Source of the DNA: Frankiaceae bacterium
GTDB taxonomy: Bacteria > Actinomycetota > Actinomycetes > Mycobacteriales > SCTD01
NCBI GenBank assembly: GCA_016650445.1
Contig: JAENVS010000041.1
Coordinates: forward strand, 62,001 to 126,000
DNA length: 64,000 bases
Direction: 5' to 3'
This document shows, in pieces, positions 34,912-43,656 of the stretch (positions are counted from its first letter, which is position 1; each line of letters starts with the position of its first letter). Under the pieces are notes generated by a model. The model had not been told where the DNA came from, searched no databases, and saw nothing but the letters and a program-made list of their open reading frames with translations. The translations under genes and the position numbers were made by a program.

Positions 34912-35688
34912 GTGTCCTCAATCCACCCATCACGGCTGTGCCTTGCCACGGCAGGGTTGCTCGTTGCGCTGTCGGCTTGTGCGGACGGATCCGGGACTCT
35001 CAGCTCGCCGACTCACGAACCGAGCGCCGGCGCGACGTGTGACGTTCTGGACGTCCAGGCAGTAGTGCCCGAGGGGTGGAGCCCCGACCTGCTGCCAGGA
35101 CCGGGCGGCGGGGGTGCCGGCCCTTCGCTCGGTCACTGGTCGGGCGGAGACGGCCGTTTCGTGGAGCTCACCGAGGGCGGACCGATGTACGCGCTCTCGG
35201 AGCCGTTGCGCCCGCTCGTGGTCCTCGACCGTCCCGCCGTCGGAAGTGCGGTCCACGAGGGATTCGGCGTCGAGTTCGACGCCTGCGGGGAGCAGTACGG
35301 ACTCACCGGTTTCGGCCTGCGGGGGCCAGAGCTCTACGCGCTTGCGGAGTCGCTGCACTTCGCCAAGCAACCAGGATCCGCGCAAGGACCGTTCGACCCG
35401 CAGTGCACCGACCGACCGGTCCGGCCGCACTACGTCGTCCTCACCTGCGCCGACGCCGGCAGCACGGCCGACAAGCTCTCCTGGTCCAGCTGGGGCGGGG
35501 AGGAGGCGACGGCTAGCGGCCTGCTCATCGAGAACGACTGCGACCCGACCTGCGTCGGCGGCACGAAGCGGGACTACAAGGCGACGTTCCGCTTCTACGG
35601 TCGACGCGCGGGACGTTTCACCACCGTCGACATCACGTTCACGACATCCGGTCCGGGCGGGCAGCGTCGGCGGACCTCGTACCTCTGA
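34912..35688 (+). CDS. putative secreted lipoprotein of unknown function
   Basis: Protein of 258 residues with a lipoprotein signal peptide ending in the lipobox LSAC (Cys about residue 23). The mature part contains several Cys residues (ATCDVLD, FDACGEQ, PQCTDRP, NDCDPTCVGG) that may form disulfides. The GTG at 34912 has GGGAGG nine bases upstream. I do not recognise the domain. It follows the cyclase/ATPase gene after 70 bases. Confidence 0.72.
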   Translation: MSSIHPSRLCLATAGLLVALSACADGSGTLSSPTHEPSAGATCDVLDVQAVVPEGWSPDLLPGPGGGGAGPSLGHWSGGDGRFVELTEGGPMYALSEPLRPLVVLDRPAVGSAVHEGFGVEFDACGEQYGLTGFGLRGPELYALAESLHFAKQPGSAQGPFDPQCTDRPVRPHYVVLTCADAGSTADKLSWSSWGGEEATASGLLIENDCDPTCVGGTKRDYKATFRFYGRRAGRFTTVDITFTTSGPGGQRRRTSYL

Positions 35689-35698
35689 CGGCAGCGGC

Positions 35699-36850
35699 TC
35701 AGAGCCGCTCGAGGATCGTGACGTTCGCCTGTCCGCCGCCCTCGCACATCGTCTGCAAGCCGTAGCGCCCACCGGTCCGCTCGAGCTCGTGCAGCAGGGT
35801 CGTCATGAGCCGCGCACCCGTGGCGCCGAGCGGGTGCCCGAGTGCGATGCCGCCGCCGTTGACGTTGACCTTCGCGAGGTCGGCTCCGGTCTCGCGCTGC
35901 CAGGCGAGTACGACGGAGGCGAACGCCTCGTTGATCTCGATGAGGTCGATGTCGTCGATCGACATCCCGGTCTTCTTCAGCGCATGGGCCGTCGCAGGGA
36001 TCGGCGCCGTGAGCATCAGCACCGGGTCGGCTCCACGCACCGACAGGTGGTGGATCCGCGCCCGCGGCGTCAGCCCGTGCTCCCGGACAGCGGCTTCCGA
36101 GGCGACCAGCAGCGCAGCCGCCCCGTCGGTGATCTGGCTCGCCACGGCGGCCGTCACGCGGCCACCGTCGAGCAGCGGCTTGAGCGACGCCATCTTCTCG
36201 AGCGACGTGTCGCGGCGCGGCCCCAGGTCCTGGGTGACCTCGCCGTACGGCTCGATCTCCTTGCTGAAGCGACCCTCGTCCATCGCTGCCAGGGCGCGGC
36301 GGTGGCTCTCCAGAGCGAACGCCTCCATCTCCGCGCGCGAGATGTCCCACTGCGATGCGATCGCGTCGGCCGACGCGAACTGCGAGAGCGGCTCGGTGCC
36401 GTAACGCGCCCGCCAGCCGACTGATCCGGTGAACGGCTCGTCGAAGCCGTACTGCTGACCGGCGATCATGGCCGACGAGATCGGGATCGCGCTCATGTTC
36501 TGCACACCGCCGGCGACCACGAGGTCCGCCGTACCGCTCATCACGGCCTGTGCGGCGAAGTGCACGGCCTGCTGCGACGACCCGCACTGCCGATCGACGG
36601 TGACTCCCGGCACCTCTTCGGGCAGTCCGGCAGCGAGCCAGCACGTGCGGGCGATGTCGCCGGCCTGCGGGCCGATCGTGTCGACGCAGCCGAAGATCAC
36701 GTCGTCGACGGCCGACGGGTCGACACCCGAGCGTGTCATCAGCGCGCTGAGCACGTGCGCACCGAGATCAGCCGGGTGGACGCCGGACAGTCCGCCGCCG
36801 CGGCGCGTGACAGGCGAGCGGACCGCTTCGACGAGATAGGCCTCAGGCAC
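35699..36850 (-). CDS. fadA6: thiolase FadA6
   Basis: Thiolase of 383 residues. The nucleophile Cys89 lies in VDRQCGSSQQA, the His in GGGIALGHPLGATG and the second Cys in TMCEGGGQANV. The GTG at 36848-36850 gives an N-terminus like mycobacterial FadA6 and overlaps the SDR stop by eight bases; GGAGA lies six bases upstream. FadA6 cleaves beta-keto CoA esters late in C/D-ring degradation and is a KstR2-regulon gene in mycobacteria, whereas here it lies behind a KstR-type operator. Confidence 0.92.
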   Translation of the reverse strand: MPEAYLVEAVRSPVTRRGGGLSGVHPADLGAHVLSALMTRSGVDPSAVDDVIFGCVDTIGPQAGDIARTCWLAAGLPEEVPGVTVDRQCGSSQQAVHFAAQAVMSGTADLVVAGGVQNMSAIPISSAMIAGQQYGFDEPFTGSVGWRARYGTEPLSQFASADAIASQWDISRAEMEAFALESHRRALAAMDEGRFSKEIEPYGEVTQDLGPRRDTSLEKMASLKPLLDGGRVTAAVASQITDGAAALLVASEAAVREHGLTPRARIHHLSVRGADPVLMLTAPIPATAHALKKTGMSIDDIDLIEINEAFASVVLAWQRETGADLAKVNVNGGGIALGHPLGATGARLMTTLLHELERTGGRYGLQTMCEGGGQANVTILERL

Positions 36851-37550
36851 CGGTGTCTCCAACCGTCATGAAGGCGGGGACCTCTCCGCCGCCGTCGACG
36901 TACAAGTCTGCGCCGGTGATGAAGCGCGCCTCGGGTGCGCACAGCATGAGGCACGCGGCGGCGATGTCGGAAGGCTGAGCCAGCCGTCCCATCGGGATCG
37001 TCGCCTCGACGCCGGCGGCGTACGAGTCCCCTTCAGTGCGCACGAGCCCAGGTGTGACCTGGTTGACGCGCACTTTCGGAGCCCACTCCAGCGCGAGGCT
37101 GCGCGTGAGCACCGCGAGCCCGGCCTTGGCGGCGTTGTACGCCGACGTCCCGGGCGCCGGCCGACGGGCCGCGACGCTGCCGATGTTGACGATCGTGCCG
37201 CCCTCGTCCTGCTGCTGCATCACGGCGTTGGCGGCCTGCGCGACGTAGAACGGCGCGAGCAGGTTCAACGCCACGACCCGCTCCGCGAGTCGCGGGCTCA
37301 TGGTCGCGGCGTCGGCGTACGGGCTGCCGCCGGCGTTGTTGATGACGACATCGAGCCGCCCGTGGCGTTCGACGATGCCGCGCACGAGGTCGTCGACCGC
37401 GGACGGGTCGCGGACGTCGCAGACGAGAGCGTCGCCGGTGGCCTTCCGGCTGCACACCACGACGTCGGCACCGGCGTCGGCGAAGGCCGCGGCGATGCCC
37501 GCGCCGACGCCGCGCGTGCCGCCGGTGACGAGGACGACGCTGCCCTTCAG
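36843..37550 (-). CDS. short-chain dehydrogenase/reductase
   Basis: SDR of about 235 residues with TGGTRGVG as cofactor loop, NNAGGSP, NIGSVAARRP and YNAAK, ending in a Gly-rich GADLYVDGGGE. No ATG, GTG or TTG lies near the expected N-terminus. The best fit is a CTG at 37548-37550 that overlaps the KstD stop (CTGA), so translation may depend on coupling. Its place between KstD-family and FadA6 genes suggests a hydroxy-/ketosteroid or hydroxyacyl-CoA substrate. Confidence 0.82.
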   Translation of the reverse strand: MKGSVVLVTGGTRGVGAGIAAAFADAGADVVVCSRKATGDALVCDVRDPSAVDDLVRGIVERHGRLDVVINNAGGSPYADAATMSPRLAERVVALNLLAPFYVAQAANAVMQQQDEGGTIVNIGSVAARRPAPGTSAYNAAKAGLAVLTRSLALEWAPKVRVNQVTPGLVRTEGDSYAAGVEATIPMGRLAQPSDIAAACLMLCAPEARFITGADLYVDGGGEVPAFMTVGDTGA

Positions 37551-39157
37551 GCCGGTGCCCTGTCGAGAGACCCGGCCATGTTCTGTACGGCGACATGCCC
37601 GAACGCCATCGCCGGGGTGATGCACGCACCCGGGCCGGGATAGGCGTGTCCCATCATCGACGCCATCGTGTTGCCGCAGGCGTAGAGGCCGGGCAGCGGC
37701 CGGCGCTCCTTGTCGAGCACGTGACCCGACTCGTCGCAGACCAGCCCGCCCTTCGTGCCGAGGTCGGCGAGCACCACCTGCCCGGCGTAGAACGGTCCGT
37801 CGCCGATCGGCGCGAGACACGGGTTGGGGTGCTCGTGCGGGCCGGCGATCCCGGGATACCGGTGGAAGACCGACAGCAGCTGGCGCTCGTGGCTCCCCTC
37901 TGCTCCCCGACCGAGCTCCTCGTCGACACCAGCCAGCGCGCTGCGGTTCCAGCGCTCGATGGTCGACACCAGAGCCGGCGCGCCGATCGCCGCCGCCAGC
38001 TCCTCGATCGTGTCGGCGCGCACCAGTGCCCCTGCCTCGACCCAAGGCGTCGTGTCGACGCCCGGTCGCAGCCCGCCGAAGCCGTACTCGTCGACGAAGT
38101 GCTGGTCCATGACCCACCACGACGGGATGGCCGGACGACCGTTGGCCTCCGCCTCGAGCATGCGGTGCCCGAACGTGTTGTAGTCGGTGCCCTCGTTGAT
38201 CCAGCGCTCGCCGTTGCGGTCGACGACGATGCCGCCCGGTGCGGCCCGCTCCCACAGCAGGAACGACACCTCGCCGTCCGGCCGCACGAACCCCGGCGCC
38301 CACCAGCAGTCCTCCAACAGGTCGGTCGCAGCCCCCAGCGCCATGCCGGCCCGGATGCCGTCACCGGTGTTCTCGGGCACACCGAGCGTCCAGTCGGCCC
38401 GGGCCGCGGGGGCGACGCTGTGCTCCTTGCGCATCGCCTCGTTGCGCTCGAACCCACCCGATGCGAGCAGTACGCCGAGCCGGGCCGTGATGGCGAGCTC
38501 CTCGCCGTCGTGCAGGACCCGGATGCCGGTGACGCGGCCGTCCTCGACGACCAGGTCGGTGAACGGCGTCGACGCCCACAGGTCAACCCCGCCGGCCTCA
38601 CACGCGATGAGCAGCTGCGCGATGAGCGACTGCCCGCCCCACTCCGGACCCTCTGGCCCGGGGTCGGTGATCGGCGGGCCACCGTGGCCCATCGCGAGCT
38701 TGGGACGCACCGGCGCCGGCACCTCGCCCAGTCGCTTGTGCGGGAACACCTTCGGCGTGATCGCCCGTCCGGTCAGCAGCGCGCCGGCCAGGTCGGGTCG
38801 GTAGTCGGGGTAGCCGGTCATGTACGAGAAGCGCACGCTCTTGGTCTCGAGCCACGCGATGACGTCGGCGGCGGCCACGAGGAAGGCGTCCTGCATCGAC
38901 TGCGGCGTGCGATCACCGACCGTGTTGCGCAGGTACTCCCGCGCCAGCTCGAAGCTGTCGGGCTGCCCGGCAGCGAGCACATGCAGGTTGGCCGGTGCCC
39001 ACAGGCCCGCGCCGCTGAGCGCCGTCGTACCACCGAACGTGTCGGCCTTCTCGACCACCAGCGCTCGCAACCCGGCATCGGCCGCGGTCAGCGCGCCGAC
39101 GAGGCCCCCTGCCCCCGAGCCGACCACGACGACGTCGTACTCCGGGGTGCCTGACAT
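37547..39157 (-). CDS. kstD: 3-ketosteroid Delta1-dehydrogenase family flavoprotein (KstD-like)
   Basis: FAD-dependent dehydrogenase of 536 residues. The dinucleotide motif is VVVGSGAGGLVGAL with VVEKADTFGGTTALSG. Family features are GYPDYRP, ADLGTKGGLVCDE and the C-terminal ACGNTMASMMGHAYPGPG, which carries the Tyr and Gly of the KstD active site. It would introduce the C1-C2 double bond that, with KshA, triggers ring-B opening. Where mycobacterial KstD has DYYP this protein has DYRP, so a different steroid preference is possible. ATG 39155-39157 is 13 bases from a perfect KstR box. Confidence 0.85.
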   Translation of the reverse strand: MSGTPEYDVVVVGSGAGGLVGALTAADAGLRALVVEKADTFGGTTALSGAGLWAPANLHVLAAGQPDSFELAREYLRNTVGDRTPQSMQDAFLVAAADVIAWLETKSVRFSYMTGYPDYRPDLAGALLTGRAITPKVFPHKRLGEVPAPVRPKLAMGHGGPPITDPGPEGPEWGGQSLIAQLLIACEAGGVDLWASTPFTDLVVEDGRVTGIRVLHDGEELAITARLGVLLASGGFERNEAMRKEHSVAPAARADWTLGVPENTGDGIRAGMALGAATDLLEDCWWAPGFVRPDGEVSFLLWERAAPGGIVVDRNGERWINEGTDYNTFGHRMLEAEANGRPAIPSWWVMDQHFVDEYGFGGLRPGVDTTPWVEAGALVRADTIEELAAAIGAPALVSTIERWNRSALAGVDEELGRGAEGSHERQLLSVFHRYPGIAGPHEHPNPCLAPIGDGPFYAGQVVLADLGTKGGLVCDESGHVLDKERRPLPGLYACGNTMASMMGHAYPGPGACITPAMAFGHVAVQNMAGSLDRAPA

Positions 39158-39170
39158 GGGGCAATCTTGG

Positions 39171-39184
39171 TAGAACACGTTCTA
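39171..39184. promoter_or_regulatory. KstR-type operator between kstD-like gene and iclR
   Basis: TAGAACACGTTCTA is a perfect 14-bp palindrome and fits the KstR consensus TnnAACnnGTTnnA. It is placed to control the kstD-SDR-fadA6 operon and possibly the divergent regulator. Confidence 0.9.
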
Positions 39185-39219
39185 CTCGTCAAGGTCGACG
39201 GCTCTACAGTGGCGGCGTC

Positions 39220-40077
39220 ATGAGCGCCTCCGGAACGCCCCCGTCGATGGTCGAGCGCATGACGCTGATCATGGGCGCGTTCGACGGCGCGTCTCCGTGG
39301 CTGACCCTGCAGCAGATCGCCGATCGCAGCGGGCTGCCGCGGTCGACGGTCCACCGCATCCTCGACGCGCTGTGCAAGCTGCGCTGGCTCGACCACACCG
39401 GCGGTGGCTACCGGCTCGGCATGCGCTCGCTCGAGCTCGGCGGCCTCGCGGTCGCGCACAACGAGCTGCGGGAAGCCACCGCTCCCCTGCTGCACGACCT
39501 GCACCTGCGGACGTCGACGACGGCGCACCTCGCGGTGCTCGACCGGCTCGACATCGTCTACCTCGACCGCGTCGCCGGCCGTCATGGAGCCGCGGTCGCG
39601 ACGAGAGTCGGCGGCCGTACGCCGGCGCACGCGACGGCAGCCGGCAAAGCGATCCTGGCGTGGACCGACCCGCGGCAGGTCGAGTCGATGTACCGCGAGA
39701 ACAAGCTCGTCGTCCGGACACCCCGCACCCTCACCAGCCTCGGCGCCCTGCAGCAGGAGCTCGTCGCCGTACGCGCCCGTGGTGGTCTCGCCTACGACCG
39801 GGAGGAGTCGGCGGCCGGCGTCGCCTGCGTCGCGGCACCGCTGCGCGGCAGCGGCCGTGCCGTCGCGGCAATCTCGCTGACCGGCCCGGCCGACCGGATG
39901 GACCTGCCCCGACTCGCGCCGTACGTGCAGGAGTCGGCCCGGCAGGCAAGCGTCGCGCTGTTCCCGCGGGACACGGCGAGACGCCGCCCGCGCACCGAGG
40001 AGCCGGTGCCGAGCGCCTGGCCACCCGGTGCGCTCGAGGAGGTGCTGAAGGGCATCGGCGGCGACTACTGGCTGTAG
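39220..40077 (+). CDS. IclR-family transcriptional regulator
   Basis: Protein of 285 residues. It has an N-terminal winged helix (LQQIADRSGLPRSTVHRILD, about residues 30-49) and an IclR ligand domain with GRTPAHATAAGKAILAW and YDREESAAGVACVAAPL. It is divergent from the KstD-like operon across a KstR box and probably adds a second layer of control there. The ligand is unknown. Confidence 0.9.
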   Translation: MSASGTPPSMVERMTLIMGAFDGASPWLTLQQIADRSGLPRSTVHRILDALCKLRWLDHTGGGYRLGMRSLELGGLAVAHNELREATAPLLHDLHLRTSTTAHLAVLDRLDIVYLDRVAGRHGAAVATRVGGRTPAHATAAGKAILAWTDPRQVESMYRENKLVVRTPRTLTSLGALQQELVAVRARGGLAYDREESAAGVACVAAPLRGSGRAVAAISLTGPADRMDLPRLAPYVQESARQASVALFPRDTARRRPRTEEPVPSAWPPGALEEVLKGIGGDYWL

Positions 40078-40087
40078 GCCGTGGGCA

Positions 40088-40108
40088 ACCGACCGGCCCA
40101 AGGTCGGT
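40088..40108. terminator. stem-loop after iclR
   Basis: ACCGACC and GGTCGGT form a perfect 7-bp stem with a 7-base loop, 11 bases after the IclR stop. It is a probable terminator before the next gene. Confidence 0.45.
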
Positions 40109-40162
40109 ACAGACTCCGGTGAGAGGGCATACCCCAGGGATGGCCTCCCTCAGCTGTAGCCT

Positions 40163-41722
40163 GTGAAGCGTCGCCCGATCGTCCTGGCCGTGTCAGGAGC
40201 CGTGCTCGCAGCGGTCGCACTCGGAGGGGCTCCGAGCTCCGGCGCCGCGGAGACGGGCATCGCGTTCCGGAGCTACCAGGCGCCGACGGGGCTGGGCGAC
40301 AAGGCCGGCGAGCCCACACTCGGCATCAACCCCAAGACCGGCGCGGTCGTCTTCCAGGCCTACACCGAGACGCTGCGCGTGACCGAGTTCGACAAGGCCG
40401 GGCCGGGCAAGGCGAAGTGGGAGCTGGGCAACTACCCCCTGCCGCAACCGCGCTCGTTCGACCCGATCCTGCGCACCGACGAGATGACCGGGCGCACGTT
40501 CACCTCGCAGCTGCTGCTCGCGTGCAGCCAAGCCGCCTTCACCGACGACGACGGACGCACCTTCACGCCGTCCAGCGGCTGCGGCCCGGGCACGCTGTTC
40601 GACCACCAGTCGGTCGGCTTCGGGCCGTACGTCGAAGGCAGCCAGCTGCCGAAGAGCCCGGTCGCTGACTACCCCAACGTCGTCTACTACTGCGCGCAGG
40701 ACGTCGGCACCGCCAAGTGCGCGATGAGCACCGACGGCGGTCTCACGTTCCCGGTCAGCGGCGTGGCCTACACGACCGCGGAGTGCCAGCTCGGCGGCAT
40801 CTTCGGCCACATCAAGTCCGATCCGCACGACGGCACGGTCTACCTGCCGCCGCGGTACTGCCCCGACCTGTCGGCAGAGGAGTACCAGACCGGGGTGTCG
40901 GTCAGCACCGACAACGGGCTGACCTGGGAAATCCGTGAGGTCCCGGGCTCCGTCTACGGCGACGCCGGTCATCCCTCCGTCGGGATCGGCCGCAAGGACG
41001 GCTACGTCTACATGGGCTGGGGCGGACCGCTCGACGGCAAGACCGTGTTCCAGAGCGGACCGCCGATGGCATCCGTGAGCCGCGACAAGGGCAAGACCTG
41101 GACCAAGCCGATGGCGCTGGGGCAGGACGTCGGGATCAAGAACACCCGCTTCCCGGTGGCCGTCGCGGGCGATCCGGGGCGGGCCGCGATCGGCTTCCTG
41201 GGGTCGAAAACGGGTGGTGACGGCAGCGCCACGACCTTCCCGGGGCGTTGGGATCTGTACGTCGCCTTCAGCAACGACTTCGGCAAGACCTGGACGACCG
41301 TCAACGCCACGCCGGAGCACCCGGTGCAGGTCGGCAACGTGTGCACCGCCGGCACCACCTGTGCCGCCGGCACGCGCAACCTGCTCGACTTCAACGACAT
41401 GGTCATCGACCAGAAGACGGGTTACGTCGCGGCCGCGATCGCCGACGGGTGCCCCGGGACCGCCGTGTGCAGCACCGCCGTCCGCGCGCAGAAGGCGACG
41501 GTCGTCCGTCAGGTGAGCGGGATGAGCCTGTACGGACGGCCGGTCGCAGGGCAGCCCGTACGTCCGCCCGCGGCTGCTCCGGCCCCGGCGGCGGCGCCGC
41601 CGTCCGGCGGCGGGAGCACCCTTCCCACCACGGGCATGACCGCGCCGGTTGCGGGGCTGGGCGTCCTGCTCCTGGTCCTCGCCGCGGTGCTCACCGGAGC
41701 AACCCGGCGACGTCACGCCTGA
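40163..41722 (+). CDS. secreted, LPXTG-anchored BNR/sialidase-fold-like protein
   Basis: Protein of 519 residues with a signal peptide (about residues 1-28, cleavage near SSGAAE). The large domain contains several Asp-box-like repeats (STDGGLTF, STDNGLTW, SRDKGKTW, SNDFGKTW), typical of sialidase-type beta propellers. A Pro/Ala-rich spacer follows, then the sorting signal LPTTG at about 487-491, a hydrophobic stretch and RRRHA. It is probably sortase-anchored to the wall. Its substrate is unknown, and no catalytic sialidase residues were confirmed. Confidence 0.85.
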   Translation: MKRRPIVLAVSGAVLAAVALGGAPSSGAAETGIAFRSYQAPTGLGDKAGEPTLGINPKTGAVVFQAYTETLRVTEFDKAGPGKAKWELGNYPLPQPRSFDPILRTDEMTGRTFTSQLLLACSQAAFTDDDGRTFTPSSGCGPGTLFDHQSVGFGPYVEGSQLPKSPVADYPNVVYYCAQDVGTAKCAMSTDGGLTFPVSGVAYTTAECQLGGIFGHIKSDPHDGTVYLPPRYCPDLSAEEYQTGVSVSTDNGLTWEIREVPGSVYGDAGHPSVGIGRKDGYVYMGWGGPLDGKTVFQSGPPMASVSRDKGKTWTKPMALGQDVGIKNTRFPVAVAGDPGRAAIGFLGSKTGGDGSATTFPGRWDLYVAFSNDFGKTWTTVNATPEHPVQVGNVCTAGTTCAAGTRNLLDFNDMVIDQKTGYVAAAIADGCPGTAVCSTAVRAQKATVVRQVSGMSLYGRPVAGQPVRPPAAAPAPAAAPPSGGGSTLPTTGMTAPVAGLGVLLLVLAAVLTGATRRRHA

Positions 41723-41810
41723 GATCAGTGGTCCGGCCCGATCGGGCTATTGAGCGAGAGCCCCCGCGGGCGTCGAATCGGTGCATACGACGACGGACGG
41801 GAGGTCCGGC

Positions 41811-42266
41811 ATGGCACACGACTACCGAGCGCTTGCGGAGCGCGTCTACAGCATCTTCGAGCGCGGCGCGGTCGACGAGCTGACGACGGTGTTCGCACCC
41901 GGCTTCATCGAGCACGACGAGCTGCCAGGCTCGACCGCGACCAACATCGACCTGGTCAGGGAGTGGGTGCAGATGTCGCGCACATCGATGCCCGACGCGC
42001 GCTACACGATCGAGTCGGTCGTCGGCAGCGGCGACGACGCGTGCTGCCGGGTCCGGCTGACCGGCACGCACCAGGGCGAGATGCTCGGCATGCCGGCGAC
42101 CGGCAACAAGATCGACATCCTGCTGATGGACTGGGTGCGGCTCACCGCTGACGGTCAGGTCGCCGAGCACTGGGGCGTCATGCAGGAGGGCGCGCTCATG
42201 GCGCAGCTCGGTGTCATGGCGCCGCAGACCATCGACCTGACGACGCCGGCGACGATCTCCGTCTAG
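41811..42266 (+). CDS. SnoaL-like/ester cyclase family protein
   Basis: Protein of 151 residues of the NTF2-like fold: YRALAERVYSIFERGAVDEL, FIEHDELPG, and GMPATGNKIDILLMDWVRL with EHWGVMQEG at the end, as in SnoaL-type polyketide cyclases and ketosteroid-isomerase-like proteins. The ATG at 41811 follows GGGAGG. The ligand is not known. It is convergent with the SRPBCC gene at the end of the hsa operon. Confidence 0.85.
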   Translation: MAHDYRALAERVYSIFERGAVDELTTVFAPGFIEHDELPGSTATNIDLVREWVQMSRTSMPDARYTIESVVGSGDDACCRVRLTGTHQGEMLGMPATGNKIDILLMDWVRLTADGQVAEHWGVMQEGALMAQLGVMAPQTIDLTTPATISV

Positions 42267-42269
42267 CAG

Positions 42270-42794
42270 CTACTTCTTCGCAGCTGTTTTGCGAGCGGGT
42301 GCCTTCTTGGCCGGGGCCGCCTGCGCGGCTTCGGCGGCGAGGAGCTGCTCGAGGCGCTCGAGCGTCTTCTCCATCGCGGTCCGGGTCCGACCTGCAGCCG
42401 CCCGCACCGTCGGCTTCGTGAGCATGGCCTCCTGCGTGATGTCCCACGACTCGCGCACGCGCGTGCCGCCGGGAACCGGCTCGAGCTCGTAGCGCCAGAT
42501 CCGCCCGCCGGCGAGCCGGTTGGCGATCGGGTACGCCGGCCGCGGCTGCCACGCGATCCGCTTGTTCTCCTCGAACTCGATGACCGTGCTCACCATCGAG
42601 TACGGCATGACGATCCGCATGTTCATGCCGAACTTCGACCCCAGCTTCAGGCGGTTCGGCGTGCCTTCGTGCGGCGCCCTCACGGTGCCCGAGCCATCGA
42701 AGTCCTGGTGCCGGTTGGCGTCGGCGAGCAACGCGAAGATCTTCTCCGGCGGTGCCGGGATGACCCGCTCGACGGTCTCGACGTCCTTGCTCAC
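42270..42794 (-). CDS. SRPBCC family protein with Lys/Ala-rich C-terminal tail
   Basis: Protein of 174 residues. The first 150 form an SRPBCC domain (VIPAPPEKIFALLADANRH, RIAWQPRPAYP, GGTRVRESWDIT). The last 20 residues are basic and carry AKKAPARKTAAKK, similar in style to the tail of the histone-like protein at 21993. It lies ten bases after hsaD and is the last gene of the hsa operon. It probably binds a hydrophobic ligand. Confidence 0.83.
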   Translation of the reverse strand: MSKDVETVERVIPAPPEKIFALLADANRHQDFDGSGTVRAPHEGTPNRLKLGSKFGMNMRIVMPYSMVSTVIEFEENKRIAWQPRPAYPIANRLAGGRIWRYELEPVPGGTRVRESWDITQEAMLTKPTVRAAAGRTRTAMEKTLERLEQLLAAEAAQAAPAKKAPARKTAAKK

Positions 42795-42804
42795 TGCCGG
42801 GCTC

Positions 42805-43656
42805 TCATGTGGTGGTCTCCCCTAGGAACTCGATGGCTGCTCGTTCGAAGTCGGCCTTACGCTCGATCTGCACCCAGTGGCCGCATCGGCTGTAGATGCG
42901 CAGGTCGGCCTTGGCCATCCGCCGAGCGGGAAACAGCGCCCCCTCGACAGGTGCAACCCTGTCATCCCGGCCCCAGCACAGCAGCACCGGCTGCCGGATC
43001 TTGTGCACCTCGCCCCACAGTGGCACCGCCTCGGCCATCGCCGGGTTGTAGAACGTGGCGTAGGCGTCCTGCAGGTTCTTCACCGCGCCGGGCTCGGTGG
43101 CGCTCGCCATCCGCGCGTCGATCAGCTCGTCGGTCGCGAGGCGCTGGTCGAAGAGCATCGTGCGCACCCACGCAGCCATCCGCTCGCGCGTCGGCTCGGC
43201 GTTGAACTCCATCAGGCGGGTGATGCCCTCCGACGGCGACGGGCCAAGGATGGTCGCGCCGGTCCCGCCCGGACCCATGAGCATGAGCTTCGTCACGCGC
43301 TTGGGGTTGTCGAGCGTGTAGCGGACGCCGACGTCGCCGCCCATCGAGTTGCCGAGCAGCGCGACCTGCTCGAGGCCGAGCGCGTCGAGCAGCCCGCCCA
43401 ACGCGTCGGCGCTGATCCGCAGGTAGTTGCGGTCGTAGGTGTCCGGGCGGCCGCTCGCACCGAACCCCGGCTGGTCGACCACGATGCAGCGCAGGTGCTC
43501 GGACAGGGCCGGCAGGTTGGCGCCGAAGTTCGCCCATCCCGTGACACCAGGACCAGAGCCATGGAGCAGTACGACGGCAGGACCCTCGCCGACGTCGTGA
43601 TAGCTCAGGTCGAGGCCGTTGACCGTGACGCTCTTGCGCGAGCTGTCAGGTGTCAT
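42805..43656 (-). CDS. hsaD: HsaD, 4,9-DSHA meta-cleavage product hydrolase
   Basis: Alpha/beta hydrolase of 283 residues. The oxyanion region is [15 protein letters not shown], the nucleophile Ser is in [12 protein letters not shown], the Asp in [12 protein letters not shown] and the His in [10 protein letters not shown], the typical meta-cleavage-product hydrolase triad. HsaD splits the ring-cleaved secosteroid into HIP (DOHNAA) and 2-hydroxyhexa-2,4-dienoate. The ATG overlaps the hsaF stop in ATGA. Confidence 0.93.
   Translation of the reverse strand: MTPDSSRKSVTVNGLDLSYHDVGEGPAVVLLHGSGPGVTGWANFGANLPALSEHLRCIVVDQPGFGASGRPDTYDRNYLRISADALGGLLDALGLEQVALLGNSMGGDVGVRYTLDNPKRVTKLMLMGPGGTGATILGPSPSEGITRLMEFNAEPTRERMAAWVRTMLFDQRLATDELIDARMASATEPGAVKNLQDAYATFYNPAMAEAVPLWGEVHKIRQPVLLCWGRDDRVAPVEGALFPARRMAKADLRIYSRCGHWVQIERKADFERAAIEFLGETTT

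Noticed and set aside
40193-41716. Minus-strand open frame of 507 codons over the LPXTG protein
   Set aside because: The plus-strand frame has a signal peptide, repeats and a sorting signal; the opposite frame has none.
41736-41747. GCCCGATCGGGC palindrome after the LPXTG gene as terminator
   Set aside because: The stem is only four bases when a loop is allowed and no U tract follows; too weak.
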